Source: Arcobacteraceae bacterium
GTDB lineage: Bacteria; Campylobacterota; Campylobacteria; Campylobacterales; Arcobacteraceae
Direction of reading: 5' to 3'
NCBI GenBank assembly: GCA_023229945.1
Contig: JALNYH010000007.1
Span: 1-64,000 of the forward strand
DNA: 64,000 nucleotides
A program made the translations under genes and the position numbers. Each line of letters starts with the position of its first letter. The stretch's first letter is position 1. This document shows, one piece after another, positions 16,280 to 25,189 of the stretch. The notes beneath the pieces were generated by a model. That model was given only the letters and a program-made list of their open reading frames with translations, ran no database searches and had not been told where the DNA came from.

Positions 16280-16461
16280 TCGGTCATTTTAACACATTTA
16301 TTCTTAAAAAGATTTATGATAAAAAATTTGTTCTTAATAAAAAAAAGTTTTGGAAAAAAATTATCATACTTTAAGTTTAATTAAAAGAAAAAAATAGTAA
16401 AATTCTTTTATAGATGTTTATTATGACAACTATAAATTCAAATAATGAAAAAGGAGTCGCA

Positions 16462-17490
16462 ATGAAAACACTTAGTGTTGTTGTTAGTGGTTTGATGTTA
16501 ACAGGTTCATTTGCATTTGCAAGTGATGCAGCTTTATTAAAAGCAGCTAAAGATTCTGGTCTTAAAGCAATCCCAGAAAGTAAACAAGAGCTTTTGAAGC
16601 TAGTTGATGATAAAAATAACCCAATTACAGAAGCTAAAGTAGAACTTGGTAAAAAATTATATTTTGATCCAAGACTATCAAAAAGTAACTTAATTAGTTG
16701 TAATACTTGTCATAACTTAGCTCTTGGTGGAGCTGATACTGTAGGTGCTGCTATTGGTCATAAATGGACAGTTAATCCTCATCATTTAAACTCTCCAACT
16801 GTATATAATTCTGTATTAAATGCTGTTCAATTTTGGGATGGAAGAAGTCCTCACTTAGAAGATCAAGCTCAAGGTCCTATTCAAGCAGGTCCAGAAATGG
16901 CAGCTCCAGCAGACTTAGTTGTAGCTAGAGTTACATCAATTCCTGAGTATGTTGCTGAATTCAAAAAAGCTTATGGTCCAAATGTAAAAATTGATTTCAA
17001 ACTTATTGCTGATACAATTGGTAATTTTGAAAGAACACTTATTACTCCATCAAGATTTGATGATTTCTTAAATGGTCACCTTGATGCTTTGACAAAAGCT
17101 GAAAAAGAAGGTCTTTCTTTATTCTTAGACAAAGGTTGTACAGCTTGCCATACTGATATAGGTATTGGTGGTACAATGCAAGCGTTTGAAATTCACTCTA
17201 AATATAGCTTTGCAAAAGGTGATTTCAAAGGTGATGCAAATGGTATGGTTAAAACTCCAACTTTAAGAAACATTCAAGAAACTGCACCATATTTCCACAA
17301 TGGAAATGTATGGACTTTAAAAGAAGCTGTTAAAGAAATGGGAAGCGTTCAATTGGGCGTAAAAATATCTGATAAAGATGCTGATAAAATCGTAACATTC
17401 TTGAACTCTTTGACTGGTACAAAACCACAAGTTATTTATCCAGTACTTCCACCAAGTACAGATAAAACTCCAAAACCAGATATGAACTAA
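16462..17490 (+). CDS. Diheme cytochrome c peroxidase
   Basis: A signal peptide (cleavage after SFAFA) exports this protein to the periplasm, where it reduces hydrogen peroxide with electrons from c-type cytochromes. The two heme sites are SCNTCH and GCTACH; the MauG/CcpA signatures LGKKLYFDPRLSKS, FWDGRS and KTPTLRNI are present. I chose the ATG at 16462, after AAGGAG; an upstream in-frame ATG at 16414 would spoil the signal peptide. The 342 residues are normal for the family. A strong terminator follows. Confidence 0.93.
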   Translation: MKTLSVVVSGLMLTGSFAFASDAALLKAAKDSGLKAIPESKQELLKLVDDKNNPITEAKVELGKKLYFDPRLSKSNLISCNTCHNLALGGADTVGAAIGHKWTVNPHHLNSPTVYNSVLNAVQFWDGRSPHLEDQAQGPIQAGPEMAAPADLVVARVTSIPEYVAEFKKAYGPNVKIDFKLIADTIGNFERTLITPSRFDDFLNGHLDALTKAEKEGLSLFLDKGCTACHTDIGIGGTMQAFEIHSKYSFAKGDFKGDANGMVKTPTLRNIQETAPYFHNGNVWTLKEAVKEMGSVQLGVKISDKDADKIVTFLNSLTGTKPQVIYPVLPPSTDKTPKPDMN

Positions 17491-17502
17491 TATCTTTTAT
17501 TT

Positions 17503-17530
17503 ATTTCTCCTCTATAAAAAGAGGAGAAAT
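17503..17530. terminator. Bidirectional terminator after the peroxidase gene
   Basis: ATTTCTCCTCT and AGAGGAGAAAT form a perfect 11-bp stem with a 6-base loop, flanked by T-rich sequence on both sides. It lies between convergent genes. Confidence 0.8.
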
Positions 17531-17534
17531 AGAT

Positions 17535-18833
17535 TTATTTTATAGAGTTTATTAGATTTATTTTATATGATGTAAGCTCTCTTTTTATTATATCATTTAT
17601 CGTTGAGCCAAATAGTTCTGGAAGCTTTTCTGAGACTAACACCCCTTTTATCTTATCATGTTTTTTATTGAGTAATGTATAAAATATTAATATCCCTGCA
17701 CCAATTCCTGTTGGATATGAAATATAAGTTGAGCCTGAATATGGTGTTTTTAAAAGGCTTGTATATCTATTAAATGATACTCCAATTGATTCTACACTTT
17801 TTACTTTTTTGGTATTTTGTGGATATGATATTTCCAATGATATGTCAGCAATTGCCGAGAACTCTGCATATTTTATAGTTTCATCTTTTACATATTGTTC
17901 TATAATTTCTGGTGATTTCATTTTTGGGATAATATCTTTTATGATTGAGTTAATTGAAATTTGTGAATCTTGATATCCATAACAATATTTATTTGACAAA
18001 AGATTGAGTTGATAAAGATTCTTCATAAGTTCTATTTCATTTCCACCAACATACATTTTAATATCTGTTACATCTTCAAAACTTTGTTTTAAAGAGATTA
18101 ATTCTTCTTGAAATACAGGATACACTTCTACAGAGTTCCTAAAATATGGGAACTTAAATGTTTTTGATTTGGAAAATGGTTCAACTGAGTGTAATTTATT
18201 TTTTTTGAAATATAGAGGTCGGTATGATATTTCTTCTATGGCAACATTTGGTGACCAAGAAAAAATAAGTTGTTTTGAGTGAATTTCTTCTAATAAATTT
18301 ATCTCAATTTTTGTAACTTTAGTCTCATAAGGGAGATTAGAAAATGCAAAAATTCTCTCTCCTATCAAGAAATTTGTAATACCTGGGGATATGCCTAAAT
18401 TTATAAGGGCAAAAAGTCCTTTATCAATAAATTCTTGGTTTAACGTTTGTTGTTCAAATTTGAGTGTAGATATAACTTCATCATTATATATGTCACTTGC
18501 TAAATCTGCATAATTTGTATCGTATTGAAGGGCAAGTTTCATAATAGGAATATTGTATGATGGGACTGATGAGTTTATAAAAATTGTAGATTTTTTTAAA
18601 TATTTTTTATACTCTTGAGGATTTTCAAATATCTCTTCAAAGTTAGATACTTCAAGAAACTCACCATTAGCTATCAATTCTTCATTCCTAAAAAAATGTT
18701 TTTTTGCTTTTTTGATATCCCTTACAATATAGGTAAACTCTATATTATCACCCAAACTTTTTTTTGATAAGTCATAAATTACTCTAGCAATTACACTACT
18801 AACAGCTCCAACTCCAAAAAATACTATTTTCAT
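17535..18833 (-). CDS. Saccharopine-dehydrogenase-like oxidoreductase
   Basis: The N-terminus MKIVFFGVGAVSSVIARVI is a Rossmann dinucleotide-binding motif. NLGISPGITNFL in the middle and PTGIGAGILIF near the end match the saccharopine dehydrogenase (Lys9/SDH) family, including carboxynorspermidine-synthase-like members. I chose the ATG at 18833, with GGAG 6 bases upstream; a GTG at 18845 is in frame but would place the ribosome site inside the gene. The 432 residues fit. The substrate cannot be told from sequence. It is divergent from trpB. Confidence 0.75.
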   Translation of the reverse strand: MKIVFFGVGAVSSVIARVIYDLSKKSLGDNIEFTYIVRDIKKAKKHFFRNEELIANGEFLEVSNFEEIFENPQEYKKYLKKSTIFINSSVPSYNIPIMKLALQYDTNYADLASDIYNDEVISTLKFEQQTLNQEFIDKGLFALINLGISPGITNFLIGERIFAFSNLPYETKVTKIEINLLEEIHSKQLIFSWSPNVAIEEISYRPLYFKKNKLHSVEPFSKSKTFKFPYFRNSVEVYPVFQEELISLKQSFEDVTDIKMYVGGNEIELMKNLYQLNLLSNKYCYGYQDSQISINSIIKDIIPKMKSPEIIEQYVKDETIKYAEFSAIADISLEISYPQNTKKVKSVESIGVSFNRYTSLLKTPYSGSTYISYPTGIGAGILIFYTLLNKKHDKIKGVLVSEKLPELFGSTINDIIKRELTSYKINLINSIK

Positions 18834-18936
18834 TTGTTCTCCCACCCCAATTTATATAGCATATTGTACACCATTTAACCAAAAAATTAATTAATGATAT
18901 GATATTATTGTGTATATTATCAATTAGGATGTAATA

Positions 18937-20148
18937 ATGCAAAAACAAAAACCATATTTAGAAAGTATGCCAGATATTAATGGCTTTTTTGGAAAATTTG
19001 GAGGTGCTTTTATTCCACCACAGCTTGAACAGCCATTTTCTCAAATAAATGAAGCATATAATAAATTATCCAAATCATTTGAATTTTTACATGAGCTTAG
19101 AAAAATAAGAAAACATTATCAAGGGAGACCAACTCCTGTTTATTATTGTAAAAATTTATCAGATATGATAGGTGGAGGACAAATTTACTTAAAAAGAGAA
19201 GATTTAAATCACACAGGTGCTCATAAACTAAATCACTGTATGGCTGAGGCTCTTTTGGCTAAGTATTTGGGCAAGAAAAAGCTTATTGCAGAAACTGGTG
19301 CTGGTCAACATGGTGTAGCTCTTGCTACGGCTGCTGCTTATTTTGGCTTGGAATGTGAGATACACATGGGTGAGGTAGATATCAAAAAAGAGTATCCAAA
19401 TGTGGTAAGAATGAAAATACTTGGAGCAAAAGTTGTCCCTGCAACTCATGGACTTAAAACTTTAAAAGAAGCAGTTGATAGTGCTTTTGAAGCATATTTG
19501 AAAGACCCAGTTACTCAAATGTTTGCAATTGGTTCAGTAGTAGGCCCTCATCCTTTCCCAAAAATGGTAAGAGATTTTCAAAGTGTGGTTGGTATAGAAG
19601 CTAAAGAGCAGTTTTTTGAGATGACTGGCAAACTTCCTGATATGGTATGTGCTTGTATAGGGGGTGGAAGTAATGCTATGGGTATATTTAGTGCATTTAT
19701 AGAAGATGCAGTAAAACTTTATGCTGTAGAACCTGCTGGAAAAGGTGATAAGCTCGGAGAACATAGTGCAAGTTTGACATATGGAAGTGAAGGAATTATG
19801 CATGGTTTTAATTCTATAATGTTAAAAGATAGTGATGGCAATCCAGCTCCTGTTCATTCTATAGGAAGTGGGATAGATTATCCATCAGTAGGACCTGAAC
19901 ATGCTTATCTTAATAATATTGGAAGGACTAATGTTGGGCTTTGTAATGATGATGAAGCAGTTGAAGCATTTTATAAACTTTCTCAATATGAAGGTATCAT
20001 ACCAGCACTAGAATCAGCTCATGCACTAGCTTTTGCTATGAAATATGCAAAAGAAAATAAAACAGAATCAATATTGGTAAATTTGAGTGGAAGAGGGGAT
20101 AAAGATATAGATTATGTTATAGAAAATTATCCTATACCTCATAAATAA
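18937..20148 (+). CDS. trpB: Tryptophan synthase beta chain
   Basis: The 403-residue protein condenses indole with serine using PLP. The PLP lysine is in HTGAHKLNHC (most relatives have HKINN), the catalytic glutamate in AETGAGQHG, the phosphate-binding loop in GGGSNAMG, and the C-terminal GRGDKD is present. No trpA or other trp gene is adjacent, so it is either a dispersed trp gene or a second, salvage-type copy. A perfect terminator follows its stop. Confidence 0.93.
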   Translation: MQKQKPYLESMPDINGFFGKFGGAFIPPQLEQPFSQINEAYNKLSKSFEFLHELRKIRKHYQGRPTPVYYCKNLSDMIGGGQIYLKREDLNHTGAHKLNHCMAEALLAKYLGKKKLIAETGAGQHGVALATAAAYFGLECEIHMGEVDIKKEYPNVVRMKILGAKVVPATHGLKTLKEAVDSAFEAYLKDPVTQMFAIGSVVGPHPFPKMVRDFQSVVGIEAKEQFFEMTGKLPDMVCACIGGGSNAMGIFSAFIEDAVKLYAVEPAGKGDKLGEHSASLTYGSEGIMHGFNSIMLKDSDGNPAPVHSIGSGIDYPSVGPEHAYLNNIGRTNVGLCNDDEAVEAFYKLSQYEGIIPALESAHALAFAMKYAKENKTESILVNLSGRGDKDIDYVIENYPIPHK

Positions 20149-20170
20149 ACTAGAGTATTATACTCTAGTT
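20148..20170. terminator. Terminator between trpB and cyclophilin gene
   Basis: AACTAGAGTA and TACTCTAGTT form a perfect 10-bp stem with a TTA loop, followed by T-rich sequence. The stem overlaps the stop codons of both convergent genes. Confidence 0.85.
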
Positions 20171-20725
20171 TTTGATATAAGCTTTTACTATTTTTTGAGT
20201 TTGTAAAGGTTTGTCACCACTGTTTCTACCATTTGTTTGAGTGTTTTCAATTTTTCTTACAATATCCATACCCTTAACAACAAAACCAAAAATTGTATGT
20301 CTTCCATTTAGCCAGTATGTTGGTACTGTTGTGATAAAAAATTGACTTCCATTAGTGTTTGGTCCAGCATTTGCCATAGCCAAAATTCCTGATTTGTCAA
20401 ATACTGCATTTGGTGCAAACTCATCTTTGAAAGACTCACCCCAGATAGATTCTCCACCCATACCAGTAGCCGTTGGGTCTCCACCTTGTATCATAAAGTT
20501 TTTGATAACTCTATGAAATGTTGTTCCATCATAATAACCATTTTTTACATGAGTCAAGAAGTTTTCAGATGCCAAAGGTGCTAAATCTTCTCTGATTTCA
20601 AGTTCTATATTGCCTTGATTAGTTTCAAATATTACTATAGGATTTTGTCCAAATAGTGTAGAAGAAAATAAAACCAATGCCAAAATAATTTTTTTGCTTG
20701 TTGATAATAAGCTGATAGTTTTCAT
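20165..20725 (-). CDS. Periplasmic cyclophilin-type peptidyl-prolyl isomerase
   Basis: This 186-residue protein has an N-terminal signal (LILALVLFSSTLFG-like) followed by a cyclophilin domain. The key segments FHRVIKNFMIQGGDP, NGSQFFIT and WLNGRHTIFG carry the catalytic arginine and the hydrophobic pocket. It catalyses proline isomerisation, most likely in the periplasm. It is the second exported prolyl isomerase in the window, with the parvulin at 5.9 kb. Confidence 0.92.
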   Translation of the reverse strand: MKTISLLSTSKKIILALVLFSSTLFGQNPIVIFETNQGNIELEIREDLAPLASENFLTHVKNGYYDGTTFHRVIKNFMIQGGDPTATGMGGESIWGESFKDEFAPNAVFDKSGILAMANAGPNTNGSQFFITTVPTYWLNGRHTIFGFVVKGMDIVRKIENTQTNGRNSGDKPLQTQKIVKAYIKN

Positions 20726-20906
20726 TTTTAGTGATTCCTTGTGTATTTATTTTGAATTTTAACATATTTTATATAAAATTAAGCATTTAATAATTTTTAC
20801 TAACTATAAATAATTATAATTCATTAAATAATAATTTACTATTAAGGATTGTAATTATATAATGATTCGATATTATAACATTAACTAATATGTATAAGGC
20901 TGAACA

Positions 20907-21425
20907 ATGTCAAGAGAAAAAGTACTTCCCACGGATACGGAATATGTATTAAGTCAAAATGACTTTATTGTTTCAAAAACTAATCACAAAGGTATTATTA
21001 CTTATGGAAATAAAATCTTTATTGATATGTCTGGATATAGTGAATCAGAGCTTCTTGATAAAAATCATAATCTTATAAGGCATCCTGATATGCCACGCAT
21101 TGCTTTTAAGATAGCATGGGATTTGATAGAGTCTAAGCAAGAATTTTTTGGTTTTGTGAAAAATTTAAGAAAAGATGGTGGATATTATTGGGTATTTACA
21201 AATATTACACCTGATTTTGATGGTAGTGGTAAAATTATTGGTTATACAAGTGTTAGAAGAAAACCAAATCCAAAAGCTTTAGAGGTTGTTATACCATTAT
21301 ATCAGAAGCTTCTTAGTGCTGAAAAAAGTGGTGGAATGGACGCATCAAAAGCTATACTTGATGAGTTATTAATTGAAAAAGAGATTGGATACAATGAACT
21401 TGTTATCTTATTGCAAGGGGCTTAA
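20907..21425 (+). CDS. PAS-domain energy-taxis sensor, CetB/Aer-like
   Basis: This 172-residue soluble protein is a single PAS domain closely resembling the FAD-binding PAS of Aer and CetB (IRHPDMPRIAFKIAWDLI, FVKNLRKDGGYYWV). The stop TAA overlaps the start of a chemoreceptor that has no periplasmic domain. The pair fits the bipartite CetA-CetB redox-taxis receptor of Campylobacter, with the PAS protein sensing redox state via flavin and signalling through the membrane receptor. FAD binding is inferred from family. Confidence 0.88.
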   Translation: MSREKVLPTDTEYVLSQNDFIVSKTNHKGIITYGNKIFIDMSGYSESELLDKNHNLIRHPDMPRIAFKIAWDLIESKQEFFGFVKNLRKDGGYYWVFTNITPDFDGSGKIIGYTSVRRKPNPKALEVVIPLYQKLLSAEKSGGMDASKAILDELLIEKEIGYNELVILLQGA

Positions 21426-22942
21426 TGATGGAATGGTTATTTGATAGAGTTAATTCATTTAGATTAGTGAAAGGTATATTAATAGTAATAGTTCTTGCAC
21501 TTTTATTTACAAATATTATAGTTTTATTTTTTATGCAAGATATTGGTAGTTCAATAATATATCTTTTAGTAGGAGTTAGTTTATTTACAACAATATTGAT
21601 TGTGGTAGCATATATAGCTCTTACGCGATATGCAAGAAAGACCATGGAAGTTGCTTCTATTGCACGAAAAGTCGCAAATGGTTCACTTTATCATAGGATT
21701 GTAAATATTGATAATACTGAAGAAATTGGTATTGTTGCTTGGGCTATAAATGATGTACTTGATCAGTTTGAAATATTTAGTCGTGATATGGATAATTCAC
21801 TTTCTCAAATCGCAAGTGGTAAAAGCTATAGAAGGATGATGAGTGATGGATTAAATGGGGATTTTGTAATATTATGTGAAAATATCAATAAAGCTCTTGA
21901 GCGAATTGCTATTGCACAAAGTAAAGATGAATTTATACAAAAAATGTTGAAAACAATTGATAAATATACACATGGTGATTATAGAAATCAAATCGATACT
22001 ACTGGTATGCAAGAAGATTTGATTGGCCTTGCAAATGGTATTAATACACTTGGAATTGGACTTGGTAATATGAGCTTGCTAAATCTCAAAAATGGTTTGG
22101 CATTACAGCAAAATGCAAATATTTTGGAAGAAAAAGTGGTTACTCTTACAAACTCAGCCAATCATCAAGCATCAAGTTTGGAGCAAACATCAGCTGCATT
22201 GGAGCAAATCACACATAATATAGGAAATAGCACAAAAGATACTTTAAGTATGACAAATTATGCAAATAGTATGACACAAGCTTCAAGTGAAGGTGAAAAA
22301 CTAGCTATAAAAACAGCTACTTCAATGGATGATATAAACAATAAAGTAAAAGCTATAATTGAAGCTATTTCTGTAATTGACCAAATTGCATTTCAAACAA
22401 ATATTCTATCTTTAAACGCTGCAGTTGAAGCTGCAACTGCAGGTGAGGCTGGAAAAGGGTTTGCGGTTGTTGCTGCAGAGGTAAGAAATCTAGCAACAAG
22501 AAGTGCTGAAGCTGCAAAAGAGATTAAAAAGATAGTAGAAGATGCGACACAGATGACAGCTCAAGGAAAAACTATAAGTGATGAAATGATACAAGGATTC
22601 AATAAATTAAATGATAATATAGTGACAACAACAAAATTAATTTCATCCGTAACGGCATCTAGTAAAGAACAAGAAAGTGCTATATCACAAATCTTTGATG
22701 CAATTAATTCTCTAGAAGAAGTAACAAGTCAAAGTGTTGCAGTAGCTAATGATACTAATGTAATAGCAAAACAAACTCATCAAATAGCTGGTATTATTGT
22801 CGAAGATGCAAATAAAAGTGAATTTCAAGGGAAAGAAAATATTGTACTAAGAAAAAAGATTATAAATCCTGATTATAAAGGTGTTGAGAGACGAAGTATA
22901 GAAGGTGACATCAAACACAATAGGATTAAAATAGAAAAATAG
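21425..22942 (+). CDS. Chemoreceptor without periplasmic domain, CetA-like
   Basis: The 505-residue protein has two membrane segments (about 16-36 and 42-66) with only a few residues between them, then HAMP-like sequence and the standard receptor signalling domain (DQIAFQTNILSLNAAVEAA, GKGFAVVAAEVRNLA). It therefore needs another protein for sensing, and the PAS gene just upstream (1-base overlap, TAATG) supplies it. Two consecutive ATGs (21425 and 21428) are possible starts. Its hairpin tip is identical to those of the other two receptors in the window, so all should use the same CheA/CheW. Confidence 0.9.
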   Translation: MMEWLFDRVNSFRLVKGILIVIVLALLFTNIIVLFFMQDIGSSIIYLLVGVSLFTTILIVVAYIALTRYARKTMEVASIARKVANGSLYHRIVNIDNTEEIGIVAWAINDVLDQFEIFSRDMDNSLSQIASGKSYRRMMSDGLNGDFVILCENINKALERIAIAQSKDEFIQKMLKTIDKYTHGDYRNQIDTTGMQEDLIGLANGINTLGIGLGNMSLLNLKNGLALQQNANILEEKVVTLTNSANHQASSLEQTSAALEQITHNIGNSTKDTLSMTNYANSMTQASSEGEKLAIKTATSMDDINNKVKAIIEAISVIDQIAFQTNILSLNAAVEAATAGEAGKGFAVVAAEVRNLATRSAEAAKEIKKIVEDATQMTAQGKTISDEMIQGFNKLNDNIVTTTKLISSVTASSKEQESAISQIFDAINSLEEVTSQSVAVANDTNVIAKQTHQIAGIIVEDANKSEFQGKENIVLRKKIINPDYKGVERRSIEGDIKHNRIKIEK

Positions 22943-22966
22943 CAATCTAGTAAATACTAGATTGCT
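22941..22966. terminator. Bidirectional terminator after the CetA-like gene
   Basis: AGCAATCTAGTA and TACTAGATTGCT form a perfect 12-bp stem with a two-base loop, with A and T runs flanking it. It lies between convergent genes and contains the stop codon of the minus-strand gene. Confidence 0.85.
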
Positions 22967-24543
22967 TGATTGAAACTTAGATACATTTTGACATTGATGT
23001 CGTTTGTTGTTGATTCTTTTACCATTCTTATAGGATATTGGATAGTTATGCTATAATCTTGGGTATTAATTCTATCAATAAAATCAAATAGTTCTTGAGG
23101 TGATTTGATTCTTAAATTTAACTCAAAAATATTTTTAGTGATGTTATCTTGTGTTTCACTTTTTAGATAAACTATTTGAGAATCTTGAGTAGATAAATGC
23201 TTGATAGAATCATTCATCATAGTATAAGAAAATGATGTTTGTTTATAGTTTGTAGTTGGATTTTGAGTATTGGTTGGTGCTAATCTAGTACTATTTTTTA
23301 TAACTCCTATAAAAATAGGTGAATTAGTACCATTTTCTTCATCAAATCTTATAATCGACTCTTCATATAGTGCCAACATATTTGGCTTGATTAGTTTGAC
23401 AAATGAATCTTTTTCGAGAAATTCCCCTACAATAATAGAATCATTAGAATCAAGAATAAACTCATTTAATACTGTATTATAAGGGATAGAGTCAAATATT
23501 TCTTTTATTAGATTTATTATTGAAGTATTTTTGGCTATGTGATTTGTTAGAGTTACATTTGGAACTTGAGCTTGTTTGATTTGTTCAGTTTTTGCTATTA
23601 CTTCTTCTTGGGCTTTGTTATTGTAAAAGCTAAATAAAATATATGCAGTAGCAACAGAAGCTACACAAGCGGCTCCTATCCATAAATATTTGTCTATAGA
23701 TGATGTTTTTTTTCTAGGTGTAATAAAACTTTTTTTAGAAGTTTTGCTATTTGCCAACTCATACATATAGCTATCTAAAGATATAAGATGATATGAGACA
23801 TCCATCATATACTCTTCTTTAAAAGACTCTATAGAAGAGTTGTCAAGCTGTTTTAAAGTATATAGGATATTTATTTTTTCTATAAATGATTCTGGAGTTG
23901 TAGCATAAAATTGCTCTAATACAACTTTTATAATTTCTTGAAGTTCAAAAAAATAAATTTCATCAAAAAGTTGCTGACCTTTTATCTCGTCATCATAAAA
24001 TTGAGAGTTTTTTATTTCATCAAAAGGGGTTAGTTCTTTGATGTCATAGTATATTGGATTTGATGAAGCATCTGTAATCATAATATATACAATATTTGAA
24101 ATAATCAATACTAACATATTACTTTTTGATGGATTGTCCAAAATATAGTGTGTGAGTATTTGATATGGTGAGAACAAATAATCAAGTCCTGATTTCTCGA
24201 AATAATGTTTTGTCTCAAATATAATACTTTTTGGTGCTACAACACTTGTTTTATTATAAAGTTGTACAAATTCATAATCATTTGTATTGTACTTTGATAG
24301 CTCGTCATTTTTACAAATATATTGCTCTTTGTGGTTTAATATTGTACTTATGTAGTGGTTTGTATTTTCTTTTTGTAAAGCTTCTAGTTTGAAAAAAATA
24401 TCTTTTGTCATAGTTTCATCATAAACTAAAAAAGATGCTTGGTCATTTTTGATTATATTATTATTTTTTATAAGTGTATAATCAAGTTTTAATTGATTTG
24501 GTAATTTTACTACATTAATATAAATTGCAGAACTACTTTTCAT
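22957..24543 (-). CDS. Membrane-anchored protein of unknown function (PilM-PilN-like layout)
   Basis: I do not recognise a named family. The 528-residue protein has a long cytoplasmic N-terminal half (1-280, rich in aromatic residues), one membrane segment at about 287-308, and a periplasmic half starting with a short coiled region. The C-terminus (FELNLRIKSPQELFDFIDRIN) resembles the way PilN/PilO-like assembly proteins end. It overlaps the DUF374 gene by 11 bases, and the block with miaB matches what I recall of Campylobacter jejuni Cj0456c-Cj0460. A role in an envelope assembly is a guess. Confidence 0.6.
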   Translation of the reverse strand: MKSSSAIYINVVKLPNQLKLDYTLIKNNNIIKNDQASFLVYDETMTKDIFFKLEALQKENTNHYISTILNHKEQYICKNDELSKYNTNDYEFVQLYNKTSVVAPKSIIFETKHYFEKSGLDYLFSPYQILTHYILDNPSKSNMLVLIISNIVYIMITDASSNPIYYDIKELTPFDEIKNSQFYDDEIKGQQLFDEIYFFELQEIIKVVLEQFYATTPESFIEKINILYTLKQLDNSSIESFKEEYMMDVSYHLISLDSYMYELANSKTSKKSFITPRKKTSSIDKYLWIGAACVASVATAYILFSFYNNKAQEEVIAKTEQIKQAQVPNVTLTNHIAKNTSIINLIKEIFDSIPYNTVLNEFILDSNDSIIVGEFLEKDSFVKLIKPNMLALYEESIIRFDEENGTNSPIFIGVIKNSTRLAPTNTQNPTTNYKQTSFSYTMMNDSIKHLSTQDSQIVYLKSETQDNITKNIFELNLRIKSPQELFDFIDRINTQDYSITIQYPIRMVKESTTNDINVKMYLSFNQAI

Positions 24544-25189
24544 CTGAATCCTTTAAAGTGTGGAGCATCATTTTTTCTTTTATAAGAGCCTTTGCATCAT
24601 CCATACTAAGCCCACTTATATCGATAGGTTCACTTATAAAAAAATCAATTGTTCCAAATGGTTTTGGTATTATAAATTTATCCCAAGAATTTAGTTGCCA
24701 ATATGAAGATGGATTGGAATTAAAAACTACTATTTTAGCACCACTTTTTTGTGCGATTGCAACTATTCCATCAGCTATTGAGTATCTAGGACCTCTTGGA
24801 CCATCTGGAGTAATTGCTATATCAACACCATTTTTGATCTCTTTTATTGCATTTAAAAGAGCTCTTACTCCACCTTTTGAGCTACTGCCTTTGATATTAC
24901 CAATACCTAAATATTGTATAATCTTTGCGATAGCTTCACCATCACGATGGTCACTTATGATAGTTTTTACTATACCTTTTGGGTTGACATATTTATAGGA
25001 TAGTGGTTGCATAAGCAAATCACCATGCCATAAAGCTACAATAAACGGCTCTTTTGGAAGAACGCTTGGCTTGTGAAATATCTTTTTACTTGATATAAAA
25101 ATAAATTTAACCACAAAATGCAACAAATAAGGGAGCACGGTTGTTGTAATGTAATGTTTGAATTTATTGTTTATTTTTCTATCTTTCAA
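24533..25189 (-). CDS. DUF374 lysophospholipid-acyltransferase-like protein
   Basis: The 218-residue protein contains ALWHGDLLMQP, SDHRDGEAIAKI, GSSSKGG and ITPDGPRGPRY, the DUF374 signatures related to the PlsC/LPLAT superfamily (the histidine motif corresponds to HxxxxD). It probably transfers an acyl chain to a lipid or lipid A precursor at the membrane; the acceptor is unknown. It overlaps miaB by 4 bases and the downstream unknown by 11 bases, so all are translationally coupled. Confidence 0.85.
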   Translation of the reverse strand: MKDRKINNKFKHYITTTVLPYLLHFVVKFIFISSKKIFHKPSVLPKEPFIVALWHGDLLMQPLSYKYVNPKGIVKTIISDHRDGEAIAKIIQYLGIGNIKGSSSKGGVRALLNAIKEIKNGVDIAITPDGPRGPRYSIADGIVAIAQKSGAKIVVFNSNPSSYWQLNSWDKFIIPKPFGTIDFFISEPIDISGLSMDDAKALIKEKMMLHTLKDSDEK

